Shown piece by piece: positions 34,003-42,760 of a DNA stretch of 64,000 nt; positions within the stretch are counted from its first letter, which is position 1; every line of letters starts with the position of its first letter. Both the position numbers and the translations under genes were made by a program. The notes below the pieces were generated by a model. The model saw only the letters and a list, made by a program, of their open reading frames with translations, was not told where the DNA came from and searched no databases. Source of the stretch: CAYOWK01 sp964407665 (GTDB lineage: Bacteria; Pseudomonadota; Alphaproteobacteria; Caulobacterales; Hyphomonadaceae); assembly GCA_964407665.1 (NCBI GenBank), contig CAYOWK010000009.1:47246-111245 (forward strand), read 5' to 3'.

Positions 34003-35229
34003 TTAGCGACCATCTGGCCCACTATCCATTGCGCCGGCCGCACCGCGCTCCACAACGCCCTGTTCACTGAGCAGCTGGGGAATCCGCGATTTCAGCTGGA
34101 AGAAGCCCTTGCCGCAGTGAGGCCAGGCCAGCCTGTCCCAGTCCCGCTGATGCTCTGCGGGGCTCAGGCCTGCCTCGGCGGCGGCAGTGCGGAAGTCGCG
34201 CAAGGGGCCGGCTGTCGAGCCCACGGGGGCGAACGGTGTGACGATCTGTGTGCAGCCATGCTGGCGAGCGTTCGTGATCACGTCCGACAGGGCGTCCACG
34301 GCCACAGCCGGACACGACCAGTGAGCTGCAGCGCGCGATAGGCCGTCTTCGAGAGAGATCGTATCGGCTGTACTGCGGGCCAGCGAGCAGGGCGCAACAA
34401 CCACGCGGACGTCCTGCAAGGTCAGCTGGAATTCGAGTGAAAGATCGTCTGGCGTGAGCATGACCACACTTGGAGCTTCCGGATCCGGTGGCGAGGGTCT
34501 GCGCAGCTCGCTTTGCGGCGGCATGGGGCCACCCTCCAGAGGCCCTGCGTCGACGGCCAGTCCCGCGGCGACGAGCCGGCCGCCGGTCATCCGCGATATC
34601 CGTCCTGTATCCGCCAGATAGGTCTTGCCCGCTGTATGCAGGCCGGACACCCAGCGCCAGCTGAGCGTATTCGAGGCGGGGTCGGCGTCGATCAGGCGTT
34701 CGAACATCCAGGCCGCTCCGAGCGTCCACGGGAGTCGCAGGGTAAAGACCCATATCGATGCAACCTGCATCCTGGCCCAGTTGTGCAGGTACCCGGTCTC
34801 GGCGAGTTCGCGGGCCCACTCGTCGAACGCCTCGATGCCGGTCTCACCCCTGACAGCCGCATCATGTTTGATTGCCAGGACGCGATTGCCAGCCAGTCCC
34901 GCCCGGGCAGCCGCGGCATCGTCCAGCGCCTGCGACCAGACCGCGGGGCGTTGCTCCAGCCACCCCTTCCAGTAGGTCCGCCAGAACACTTCGGCGATGA
35001 AGGTCTCTGCTTCCGGATAGGTGTGGGCGGCAAGGACCGCTTCAACAACCTCCCGTTCGCTGATCAGCCGCCGCCGAAGCGCTGCGGACAGGCGGGAGAC
35101 TGCGTTGTGACCTCCTGCAGCGCCGACATGGTTGCGGCGGGCGGCGTAGGCCGAACCGGCGTGGGGGAGGAACTCGTCCAGCCGGGCGAGAGCGCTGGCG
35201 CGGGTCAGCGGGAACATGGGCTGCGTCAT
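34003..35229 (-). CDS. Photolyase/cryptochrome-like protein with domains in reversed order
   Basis: In this 408-residue protein the photolyase FAD-binding domain comes first (about 20-235): EVFWRTYWKGWLEQRP, ELAETGYLHNWARMQVASIW, then IDADPASNTLSWRWVSGLH. After a Pro-rich linker, residues about 255-390 look like the photolyase N-terminal alpha/beta antenna domain (VVVAPCSLARS, ITNARQHGCTQIVTPFAPVG, then GKGFFQLKSRIP). Normal photolyases have the opposite order, so this appears circularly permuted. The FAD site and likely electron-transfer tryptophans are present. Function could be DNA repair or light sensing. Confidence 0.82.
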   Translation of the reverse strand: MTQPMFPLTRASALARLDEFLPHAGSAYAARRNHVGAAGGHNAVSRLSAALRRRLISEREVVEAVLAAHTYPEAETFIAEVFWRTYWKGWLEQRPAVWSQALDDAAAARAGLAGNRVLAIKHDAAVRGETGIEAFDEWARELAETGYLHNWARMQVASIWVFTLRLPWTLGAAWMFERLIDADPASNTLSWRWVSGLHTAGKTYLADTGRISRMTGGRLVAAGLAVDAGPLEGGPMPPQSELRRPSPPDPEAPSVVMLTPDDLSLEFQLTLQDVRVVVAPCSLARSTADTISLEDGLSRAAAHWSCPAVAVDALSDVITNARQHGCTQIVTPFAPVGSTAGPLRDFRTAAAEAGLSPAEHQRDWDRLAWPHCGKGFFQLKSRIPQLLSEQGVVERGAAGAMDSGPDGR

Positions 35230-35359
35230 GGCTCGGACGCATGGACGGTGGCGCCTTGCAGGTGACGGGCAGGGGCTAAAGCCGCCGCAAAGACCCCTGC
35301 AGACGCTTCCCGCCTTGCCGGTCGAGCCGCTCCCCGGATCTCATTGGTTAGCGCGCAGT

Positions 35360-35713
35360 TCATCTGAGCCAGGCCTGCAGCCGGGGGCGAATCCTCAGGA
35401 ACCGGAGATAGGTCCATTCCAGAGCGCGCTCGATGAAAGGAGCCCGGGCGGCGAGGCCCAGCGGCCGAAGTATCGGGATGGCGCGCCACATGGCGGCAAA
35501 AGCTGCTGCGCCTGACAGCATCACGCCGTCTTCCATGGCATGAAAGCGGGAGAGGGCTTCGGCCCGGTTGATCGGGCAGGAGGCTGCAGGATCAGCCGCA
35601 TCAACGAACTGGATGCGGCCAGCCTTGTCCAGCCGGCGCATCAGCGCGATCTCCCGCCGGCACAACGGACAGCCGCTATCGAACCAGACCACAATGCCGA
35701 CGTGCTGTTTCAT
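35360..35713 (-). CDS. DUF393 / DCC-family thiol-disulfide oxidoreductase
   Basis: This 117-residue protein has WFDSGCPLCRREI near the N-terminus, the DxxCxxC motif that defines the DCC (DUF393) family. FVDAADPAASCPI, MEDGVMLSGAAAFAAMW and a C-terminal YLRFLRIRPRLQAWLR complete the pattern. The family is thought to be thioredoxin-like. The start at 35713 is chosen because the motif then lies at the usual distance from the N-terminus. It faces the DUF3429 gene across 150 bases. Confidence 0.88.
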   Translation of the reverse strand: MKQHVGIVVWFDSGCPLCRREIALMRRLDKAGRIQFVDAADPAASCPINRAEALSRFHAMEDGVMLSGAAAFAAMWRAIPILRPLGLAARAPFIERALEWTYLRFLRIRPRLQAWLR

Positions 35714-35864
35714 GTGCTGGTGTGTACGGTGGCACGGTCTGCAGCGATCATTGCTGCGCTTACCTGTCGCATACATGCCGGTCGTGTGCACGGCGCAGAC
35801 TGGCGGAACAGTCTGAACTGTGGAGTGTAATGGCGACCTCTCAGCGGGTCAGGCCAGGGGCGAC

Positions 35865-36311
35865 ATGAATCAATCCAGACTTTCCCGTCCGCTAGTATTT
35901 CTGGGGCTGGCCGGTTGGGCGCCGCAGGCGATCTGTCTGCTGATGGCGCTGAGACCCGGCGCGTATCAGGACGCAGCGCTGTCGGCCGGTTGTCTGTATG
36001 CGGCGATCATTCTGTCGTTCCTTGGCGGTCTCTGGTGGATGGCCGGTCTTCTGACGCAAGAAAAGCGGGCCTGGCTCTATCTGCTCGCCGTGGCGCCGAG
36101 CCTTGGCGGATGGGCCGCCGTGCTGCCGCTCGCATTCGGGGGGATATGGCCGGGTCCCTCGCTCATCGCCCTGGGGCTGATGCTGCTGGCGAGCCCGCTG
36201 GCGGACCTCCTGATCGCCCGGCACATCGTCTTCCCTGCAGGCTGGCTCCGGCTGCGCCTCGCGATGGCGACGGGGCTCGGCCTCCTCACACTCGTGCTGG
36301 CGGCCTTGTAA
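35865..36311 (+). CDS. DUF3429 membrane protein
   Basis: This 148-residue protein has four predicted membrane helices (FLGLAGWAPQAICLLMAL, then AAIILSFLGGLWWMAGLL and two C-terminal helices). The LSFLGGLWWM motif and the length match DUF3429, an uncharacterised inner-membrane family common in proteobacteria. The ATG at 35865 has AGGGG 6 bases upstream. It stands alone on the plus strand, convergent with the phosphonate operon with only 30 bases between. Confidence 0.8.
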   Translation: MNQSRLSRPLVFLGLAGWAPQAICLLMALRPGAYQDAALSAGCLYAAIILSFLGGLWWMAGLLTQEKRAWLYLLAVAPSLGGWAAVLPLAFGGIWPGPSLIALGLMLLASPLADLLIARHIVFPAGWLRLRLAMATGLGLLTLVLAAL

Positions 36312-36341
36312 CGAAGCCCCACGCGGGCATCGTCCTTCTGG

Positions 36342-37475
36342 TTAGCTATCGTGCGCCCGATTGCTGAACTCGCGAATCGTCTCTTCGGCGATGCCGAACG
36401 CAGTCGAGGCGCCTGTGCCGCTCGTGACCACCACCTGCCGGACATTGGGCAACGGTTCGGCGCGGAACATGTCGGCTGCGGCCGACGAGGCATAGGTCCC
36501 CGTCCAGCGCTCCAGCACGGGCGGCGCCCGGCCGAAGACCTGCGAGAATTCGTCAAGGATGAGGTCATCAACATCGGAGCGGGAGAAGGGATCGGGCGAG
36601 ATGTCGTAGTGGTGGCTGTCGCCGACCACGAGCGTTCCATCCGCGCTCTGCACAACGATCAGGTGGACGCCATGCTCGATATGCGCGGCCTGTTCGATCA
36701 TCAGCCGTTCACGGAGGGGCCCGCTTTGTTCCAGCTCCGAATAGCCGCGGTAGCGAATGAGGCCGAGGTCGGACATGACAGAGGAGGGAAGCCGCCAGCC
36801 TGGATTCGCCAGCCGCATCATCTGCAGCTTGCTCCGCGTAACGTTGCGCGCCGCCATCTGGTCCGGGAATAGCCCCGGCAAGTCGTCGCCCGTACAGATG
36901 ACGATCTGTCTTGCCTCAATCACGCCCTGCGTCGTCTCAAGGCGGCCTGTATTCGCTTCGCGGACCTGAGCGCCCCAGAGGAATACGACCCCGAGGCCGC
37001 CCAGCCAGCGCGCAAGTGCGGGGAGCGCCGTACGGGATTCGACCCTGAGGTCATGCGGGCTCCACAACGCGCTGTGGACCGCATCAACACGGATCATCTC
37101 GAACCGGCTAGCGGCGGCAGCCGGGGTCATCAGTTCGCACCCCTCGCCCATCTCCGTCGCCAGGAAGGCTTCAAACACGGCTTCGCACTCAGCCCGCCGT
37201 CCGGCGACCAGCAACCCGGTATGAACGACCGGGATGTCCGCCAGCGGCGCGATCTCGGCCCACACCTCGGCGGTCCGGCGAGCGCGTCTCCAGGTCTCGC
37301 CACGGCCCTGGCCCGTTACCGTCACAAAGCCGAAGTTGCGGACGGATGCGCCGACTGCGCGCTGGTCGCGGTCCACGACAATGACCGAGAGCCCTTCGCG
37401 ACGGGCCGCCCAGGCATGGGCGAGGCCAACGATCCCGCCCCCGACAATCGCCAGATCGAATACGCTGTTCGTCAT
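36342..37475 (-). CDS. FAD-dependent oxidoreductase of the phosphonate-associated (TIGR03364) type
   Basis: This 377-residue DadA/glycine-oxidase-like flavoprotein has LAIVGGGIVGLAHAWAA at the N-terminus, then RAVGASVRNFGFVT and VVTSGTGASTAFGIAEE at the C-terminus, with RNFGFVTVTGQ marking the subgroup found in phosphonate-degradation loci. From memory, a member of this group oxidises N-methylated 2-aminoethylphosphonate to phosphonoacetaldehyde. That product is the PhnX substrate, and no PhnW transaminase is present here, so this enzyme may replace it (inference). It is the last gene of the operon, 15 bases after the HD oxygenase. Confidence 0.88.
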   Translation of the reverse strand: MTNSVFDLAIVGGGIVGLAHAWAARREGLSVIVVDRDQRAVGASVRNFGFVTVTGQGRGETWRRARRTAEVWAEIAPLADIPVVHTGLLVAGRRAECEAVFEAFLATEMGEGCELMTPAAAASRFEMIRVDAVHSALWSPHDLRVESRTALPALARWLGGLGVVFLWGAQVREANTGRLETTQGVIEARQIVICTGDDLPGLFPDQMAARNVTRSKLQMMRLANPGWRLPSSVMSDLGLIRYRGYSELEQSGPLRERLMIEQAAHIEHGVHLIVVQSADGTLVVGDSHHYDISPDPFSRSDVDDLILDEFSQVFGRAPPVLERWTGTYASSAAADMFRAEPLPNVRQVVVTSGTGASTAFGIAEETIREFSNRAHDS

Positions 37476-37490
37476 TGGGGAACTCCGCGC

Positions 37491-38075
37491 TCAGCCGGTG
37501 GCAAGACCCGGCTCCAGGTAAGCGTCGAGAAACTCTTCGAGCGATCTTGTTCGGGCAGCCTGGTCTTTTGCGAGCTCATCGATCCGGCGCAGAAGTACGG
37601 CTGCCTCGGCGTACGGCCGTGCAACAAAATCCGCGATCTCGTCGCTCGACATCGGCCCGCCCTGCAGATGAAGGCTGATGACGGAGTCCTTGGCCAGCGA
37701 TTCGAAGTACCCCGGTTCAGCCTTACACAGATACCGCTTGGCGGAGACGTGCAGGCGGATCGGTTCACTGATCGAGCGGGGCAGGCGGTCCGCAACCCAC
37801 TTCGCTCCCAGCTCTTCGTGCCTGTCGTCGACACCATCCTCAGCGGGCGCCTCGCCGAGGTGATGGATCATGTGGCCAACGTCGTGGAGCAGGCAGGCCA
37901 GGATCATGGCCGGGGGAAGGCCCATGCGCTCAGCGTGGTCGGCTGCCTGCAAGGCATGCTGAAGCTGGTTGATCCCGTATAGGCCATAGGCCCTGACGCC
38001 CTCGCGCAGATAGATCCCGCAGATCTCCGTCCGCAGGGCGCTGGCAGTGTCGTTCAGTCTGGATGGCAGAATCAT
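37491..38075 (-). CDS. PhnZ-like HD-domain mixed-valent diiron oxygenase
   Basis: This 194-residue HD protein belongs to the phosphonate-operon HD family (TIGR03276/PhnZ). Iron ligands by spacing against PhnZ are His40, His64-Asp65 (LLHDVGH), His86 and His109, with Lys113 for the phosphonate (LHVSAKRY). The YxxE pair of PhnZ (Tyr24, Glu27) reads Tyr30 and Tyr33 here (YGLYGINQLQH), so the glutamate I recall as contacting the substrate amine is missing. PhnZ cleaves the C-P bond of 1-hydroxy-2-aminoethylphosphonate, and this protein may accept another substrate. No PhnY hydroxylase gene is adjacent. The start at 38075 fits the family length. Confidence 0.85.
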   Translation of the reverse strand: MILPSRLNDTASALRTEICGIYLREGVRAYGLYGINQLQHALQAADHAERMGLPPAMILACLLHDVGHMIHHLGEAPAEDGVDDRHEELGAKWVADRLPRSISEPIRLHVSAKRYLCKAEPGYFESLAKDSVISLHLQGGPMSSDEIADFVARPYAEAAVLLRRIDELAKDQAARTRSLEEFLDAYLEPGLATG

Positions 38076-38148
38076 GCAGCGATCGTATTTCTCGTTTGGG
38101 CATAACTGAAACTGTTTCGGGGCAGGGCAGGATCGGCGCTTGGCCTTA

Positions 38149-39498
38149 TCACGGGGCCGTTGCTTCCGGCCTGACGACCATCGTTCCGGACCGCGCCGAT
38201 CCCAGCTGAAAGCTGACGGCAGCCGCTGTTGTGAAGACGGCGATAAGGCCGGCGGCGATGAGGATGAAGCCCTCAAAGAACGCCAGCCACGAAAGGTCGT
38301 GTGCGCCGAAGTTCTTGTAGAGGAGCAGGGCGACGCTGCCAGCATAGCCGCTTGCATCCGCCAGATAGATGGCGAACGCGGCGTTGCCGGGGATACGCAA
38401 GGCGGCGGTCATGCGGTCGAACAGGACGCAGTTGAAGGGCACATAGCCCGCGTAGGCTCCGATGCCGACAGCGATCATCCAGGTCAGGGCGTCGATGGCG
38501 CCCATCTGGAACGCCACGGTCGCAGCCGCCATGATCATCGCGCCGCCGACAATGATCGCGTGGTAGGAGAGGACCGCAAGGTGGTTGTTCCGGATCATGA
38601 TCGTGCCTCCGATGATCGCCAGGACCACGAGAGCAACCGGCAACTCCGAAAGCGTGAACATCGCGGGGGCGCCGCCCTGGCCCACAGCCTCCCAGATCTC
38701 GGCTGCAAAATTGTCGCGGAAGTCGCGCAAGGCCGTCAACAGGACGTAGCCGAGGATCAGCAGCACGAGCCCTGTTGCGTTCGCCCGGAAGAATGCCCGA
38801 CGCTGCGGGGCATACATCGGCGAGCGCTCCATGCGTTCGGCAATGTCACGTTCGTCGGGATCGGGGGTCAGGGAAAGCAGGAGCAGGGACAGGGCGAGTA
38901 CCGGAAAGAAGGCGGCTGCGGTCGCGGCGGGCATCCAGAACTCCGAAATGCCGAAGTTGACCATCAGCGCGCTTCCCGCGGATTTGACCACGCCGGATGA
39001 CACGATGAAACTGACGCACAGACCCGCACCGAGGACCTCGCTGGTCCGGCGCCCCTCGAGGAACGAGAACACGATCCCCCAGATCATGCCGAGCGGCAGT
39101 CCGGATAGGAAGATGGCGGCAATCTTGAGCGGGGCGGGGAGCACCGCAAAGAGGAGCAGGCCAATCCACGAGACGCCAAGGAACGCGAAGATCAGCAGCG
39201 CGCGGCGATTGCGGCCAGCCTCCGAGACGATCTTTACCCCGATCAGCTTGGAGAGGGCGTAACCCAGCACCTGCGCAAGAACTGCAGCGACCTTGAAGTC
39301 GACGGCGAACGCCCAGCCCGAGACGCTCTCGTACGTCGCCGCCGTGAACGGTTTTCGAAAGGCGTACATGCAGAAATAGGTCATGAACGCGGAGGTGAGG
39401 GCGAACGCTCCCACGCCAAACGCTCCTGACCGGGCGATTGCCATCGTCGCCCGTGCGCTCAGGCTCGGCGAACTGCTTGCCGCGTTGGAAGGGAGCAC
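38149..39498 (-). CDS. DUF5690-type MFS-like transporter
   Basis: This 449-residue membrane protein has about 12 helices. FMTYFCMYAFRKPFTAATYE and LGMIWGIVFSFLEGRR recall the organophosphate:phosphate antiporter branch of the MFS and the DUF5690 family. The GTG at 39498 is favoured by a GGGGG stretch about 7 bases upstream. An ATG at 39444 is the alternative. It lies 12 bases after the phosphodiesterase gene in the phosphonate operon, so it probably imports the phosphonate or its breakdown product across the inner membrane (inference from context). Confidence 0.85.
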   Translation of the reverse strand: MLPSNAASSSPSLSARATMAIARSGAFGVGAFALTSAFMTYFCMYAFRKPFTAATYESVSGWAFAVDFKVAAVLAQVLGYALSKLIGVKIVSEAGRNRRALLIFAFLGVSWIGLLLFAVLPAPLKIAAIFLSGLPLGMIWGIVFSFLEGRRTSEVLGAGLCVSFIVSSGVVKSAGSALMVNFGISEFWMPAATAAAFFPVLALSLLLLSLTPDPDERDIAERMERSPMYAPQRRAFFRANATGLVLLILGYVLLTALRDFRDNFAAEIWEAVGQGGAPAMFTLSELPVALVVLAIIGGTIMIRNNHLAVLSYHAIIVGGAMIMAAATVAFQMGAIDALTWMIAVGIGAYAGYVPFNCVLFDRMTAALRIPGNAAFAIYLADASGYAGSVALLLYKNFGAHDLSWLAFFEGFILIAAGLIAVFTTAAAVSFQLGSARSGTMVVRPEATAP

Positions 39499-39510
39499 TG
39501 GTCGAACCCC

Positions 39511-41193
39511 CTAGTTCGGCGTGAGCAGGTTGGGATCAATGAACTGGCGCGGGATACCGGGTCCCTCGAAGTAGGCGCCCAGCCAGGATCCACCGCCGCC
39601 ATTGAACCACTCGACGCGGATGGCGTGTCTGCCCGGCTGGAGGTCGACACTGCCGTTGGCCGTAATCACGCCGTGGTCGCCGTCGTTGTCCACCACCTGC
39701 TTGCCGTCGATGTAGAGCTTGCTGCCGTCGTCCGAGGCGAGTGCAAAGCTGTAGGAGCCCGCGGTCGCGAGAGTCAGATAGCCCTCAAAGACAACCGCGA
39801 CACTGTCCTCGCGTGGAAGAGACAGCCCATCGATGCTGATTTCCTGTGACGCGCCGGACGCGACCGCGTCGAGGCGGGAGAAATCAGGCAGCCGCACAGG
39901 CCCTTCCGGCAGCAGGTAGGCCTTCCAGGTTACGCCCCGCGTCTCGGCGCCTGCGGTGTTCAGGATGCGGAAGTAGCCCGTGGCCGGGACGCTCGCTGGT
40001 TTCCCGTCCACGAAGAGCGTCGCGCGTACGATCGTATTGCGGGCGATCTCGACCGGGGCGGTGTAAAGCGCCGAGTCTGACGTGGGGATGGAATTGTCGA
40101 GCGTATATCGAATCTCACCGACAGGGTTCGGGTTCCGGATGCTCATCTGTGCCGGCGCGTTCACAAAGAGTCCGCCCGGAGGAGCATTGCCATCCCCTGC
40201 AGGCTCAATCGCGGGCGAAGCATAGAAGCTGCTGGTCCGGTAGGCCTGTTCCGGCGCGGACTCTCCTTTCAGCACTGGCGTCACGGGACGGCCCAGCCAC
40301 GCGTAGGGAAGCTTGGCGCCCAGCAGCCATGCAGCGGTCGCAGCGGTGTCGAACGTATTGATTGGAAGGTCGAGCTGGGCGCCCGGGTTGATGTCCTTGC
40401 CTGAGACAATCCAGGGGATTTCCAGTTCGGCGAGCGTCTCGCCGCCATGCCCCTTGCCAACGCCTCCATGGTCGGACGACACGATGATCACCGTTTCGTC
40501 TGCTATGCCGGCATCAACGGTAGCCTGGCGGATCCGTTCGATCAGTGAATCGGCCTTGGTCACGGAACTGTAGTACTCGACCGTACCGTGGCCGTATTCG
40601 TGCCCGGCGTGGTCGACGTGATCGAGATGCACGAACAGGAAATCCGGCTGTTTGGCCTTGATGTAGGCCACCGCCAGGTCTGTCGTTGCGTCTTCGCTTT
40701 CGCCATGGACATCGTAGTCCACGAAGCGGTGGTCGTAGAGATTTCCAAACCCGTCCCAATTGTACACCGACCCGATTTCAAACTCCGGGTGCTGGTCCGT
40801 CAGCACCTGGAAGATGGACGGGAAAAAGCCGCCGGACCCGGTAACCGCGGTCGGAAAATTGAACTCGCCGACCTGCCAGTCATTGCTGGTCACGCCATGC
40901 TGCTCTGGTCCGGCTCCGTTGATCATCGAGGCCCAGTTGGCCCCGCTGGTCGTCGGCATGACGCCGCGCGCATGCAGGCTCCAGCTCCCGCTCTTCATCA
41001 TGCCGTCAAGGGTGGGAGTATCGGCCTTCAGCACGCCATCCGGACTCAGGCCGTCGACGCCGACTATGATCACGTGACCGGCTTTGCGGGCAGGCGTCGC
41101 GCTGGACCCTTCGTCAGAGCCGGCGCACCCAGCGCCGAGCGTGGAAGCAAGCAGCACGACCAGCAGCGGCAGGGCCAGGACCGGCTTGTTCAT
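39511..41193 (-). CDS. Alkaline-phosphatase-superfamily phosphodiesterase lipoprotein with chitobiase-like and PA14 domains
   Basis: This 560-residue lipoprotein has lipobox LGAGC with Cys23. Residues about 40-320 form a type I phosphodiesterase/nucleotide pyrophosphatase domain: metal ligand Asp47 (VGVDGLSPD), nucleophile region PTTSGANWAS (Thr82/Ser83), LDHVDHAGHEYG, and SSDHGGVGKGHGG. A chitobiase C-terminal-like segment follows (IRYTLDNSIPTSDSALYT). A PA14 domain lies at about 430-555 (FALASDDGSKLYIDGKQVVDN). PA14 often binds carbohydrate. It overlaps phnX by 4 bases. It may release a phosphonate from an esterified polymer or act like phosphonoacetate hydrolase. The reaction is not determined. 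Confidence 0.87.
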   Translation of the reverse strand: MNKPVLALPLLVVLLASTLGAGCAGSDEGSSATPARKAGHVIIVGVDGLSPDGVLKADTPTLDGMMKSGSWSLHARGVMPTTSGANWASMINGAGPEQHGVTSNDWQVGEFNFPTAVTGSGGFFPSIFQVLTDQHPEFEIGSVYNWDGFGNLYDHRFVDYDVHGESEDATTDLAVAYIKAKQPDFLFVHLDHVDHAGHEYGHGTVEYYSSVTKADSLIERIRQATVDAGIADETVIIVSSDHGGVGKGHGGETLAELEIPWIVSGKDINPGAQLDLPINTFDTAATAAWLLGAKLPYAWLGRPVTPVLKGESAPEQAYRTSSFYASPAIEPAGDGNAPPGGLFVNAPAQMSIRNPNPVGEIRYTLDNSIPTSDSALYTAPVEIARNTIVRATLFVDGKPASVPATGYFRILNTAGAETRGVTWKAYLLPEGPVRLPDFSRLDAVASGASQEISIDGLSLPREDSVAVVFEGYLTLATAGSYSFALASDDGSKLYIDGKQVVDNDGDHGVITANGSVDLQPGRHAIRVEWFNGGGGSWLGAYFEGPGIPRQFIDPNLLTPN

Positions 41194-42011
41194 GACAGGC
41201 TCCAGGAAGCAGGGAGTTCGATCGGAAGTTCGGCGAGTGCGCCGGGAAGATCGGCGACGGTGTCGATGACGACGTGAGCGCCAGCAGCGAGAAGTGACTG
41301 CCGCGCGTGGGCGATCAGGTCGGCCCGGTCATCTTCCCGGAGGGCGTCGAACGCCGCGCGCGACAATCCGACCCCGTTGCCGCTCGCCGCAACACCAACG
41401 GTCCATGCGCCTGCTTCAAGGCCTTCCGCGATGCCGACCTCGGCGTCATCGACCTTCACGCATGCCGCCGCCGGCCAAACGCCCAGATCGACGAGGTTCT
41501 TCCAGAGCATAAGAGGGGAGGGCCTGCCGAACAGCGTTTCGCCAGCGCACACGACAACGTCCGGGGCGTACCCCTGATGGGCAGCCCGCGGCAGGATATC
41601 CTGCATCATTTCGCGGGTGTAACCGGTGCAGGATCCGATCGCGACACCGCCCGCGCGGAGCCGCGCCACGACCTCCGCAGCGCCAGGTATGAGGTCGGAG
41701 CATGCGCTGGCCGCATCGCGCATCGGCGCGCCCGCATTCGCGAAGAGCACCTCGACATCAGCCTCCACAGCAGCCGCACCGTGCTTCGCCTGCCACGCTT
41801 CAGCGATGCGCGGCAGGTTGAGCAGAGCGCGGATATGGTCGCGCTTGGCCATTCCCATATGGACGCGCGCCTCGGCCTCCTCAATCGTCACCCCGGCTGC
41901 AGCGAAGAGTTTGCAGAGGGCCAGCACAGGCGCGCGGCTGCCAAAGTCGATCATGGTGCCGGCCCAGTCGAAGACGACGGCCTTCAGGCGCGGTTTCATA
42001 GGTTGTTCCAT
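41190..42011 (-). CDS. phnX: Phosphonoacetaldehyde hydrolase (phosphonatase)
   Basis: This 273-residue HAD-superfamily enzyme cleaves phosphonoacetaldehyde to acetaldehyde and phosphate. The nucleophile aspartate is in VVFDWAGTMIDFG and the Schiff-base lysine in MGMAKRDHIRALL. Counted from the inner start they are Asp11 and Lys52, one off the Bacillus cereus numbering. GSCTGYTREMM and VKVDDAEVGIAEGLEAG complete the HAD site. The outer ATG at 42011 is given. An inner ATG at 41999 has GGA 7 bases before it and is equally plausible. It is the first gene of the phosphonate operon, 63 bases from a TGGT-N4-TCCA site. Confidence 0.94.
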   Translation of the reverse strand: MEQPMKPRLKAVVFDWAGTMIDFGSRAPVLALCKLFAAAGVTIEEAEARVHMGMAKRDHIRALLNLPRIAEAWQAKHGAAAVEADVEVLFANAGAPMRDAASACSDLIPGAAEVVARLRAGGVAIGSCTGYTREMMQDILPRAAHQGYAPDVVVCAGETLFGRPSPLMLWKNLVDLGVWPAAACVKVDDAEVGIAEGLEAGAWTVGVAASGNGVGLSRAAFDALREDDRADLIAHARQSLLAAGAHVVIDTVADLPGALAELPIELPASWSLS

Positions 42012-42073
42012 TGCGTCGCGATCACATTTTCCGCCCGGAGCGACCAGCCGAACTCACGGCTGATTGCGTGCTT

Positions 42074-42085
42074 TGGTATAGTCCA
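42074..42085 (-). promoter_or_regulatory. Candidate GntR/HutC-type operator upstream of phnX
   Basis: TGGTATAGTCCA, one base away from the TGGT-N4-ACCA symmetry seen in front of the TonB receptor gene. It lies 63 bases before the phnX start. HutC-subfamily GntR regulators bind sites of this form. The regulator at 50925-51707 is the obvious candidate. Confidence 0.4.
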
Positions 42086-42760
42086 CCGAATTCGACCGTT
42101 CTGGCGGCCTAGCACTTCTATGTTTCAGTCTTGCTACAGCCGCCTCGCGGAGACGAATTTCGGCCACTCATATTGCTGGCGATCGCGGCCATCGCCCGTG
42201 ATAGCGGGTGACCGCCGAAGCGGTGGCCCCTCAGCCGGACGTTAGGTCGCCCCGGCGATGTCGACGCGTGAGTCGGGCCGCAGCACCGTCTTGACGGGTT
42301 CGCACACCAGTCTCGGAGCAGGGGAGACGGCGCACAGGATATCCTGGCGCGAGACACGCTTAGACGAGGCGGCATTTGCAAATGTGCAGGCTCTATCCCC
42401 GTTGTTCGCGGAGGTCGATCCACCGGGGCGAACACCATGAAACGCCTGATTTATGGGCTTTTTGCGAACGGGTGGGGCGTCGCGGGTCATTTCGGCGGCA
42501 GGCGCACCAGCGTCGCCCGCCATTGCAATGCGGCTCGCGCTGGCCTCTGGGCGAGAATTGGATCGTCGCGTGAGGCGCCAGTATAAAGCGGAGTCTGACG
42601 CGCGGCGCATTGAGCACATGAAAGGGGACAATCCGGCGCCCTGCTCAGGCGACAGAGCACTCCTCTTGTTATGGAAGGCGTTCGTTCGAAGCGCACGAGC
42701 GGATTGCATCTTTGCCACAGCGGAACACCGGAAGACAAAATCCGGCGCCGGATACCCCCA

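Noticed and set aside
42335..42346. Palindrome CAGGATATCCTG, also present inside phnX near 41591-41602
   Set aside because: Two copies of a 12-base palindrome, one in coding sequence with normal codons (MMQDILPRA), could be coincidence. I have no supporting context.
42242..42718. A 158-codon minus-strand frame in the phosphonate control region
   Set aside because: It has no domain, no Shine-Dalgarno sequence, and equally open plus-strand frames in the same place. It is probably not coding, though a decayed gene cannot be excluded.
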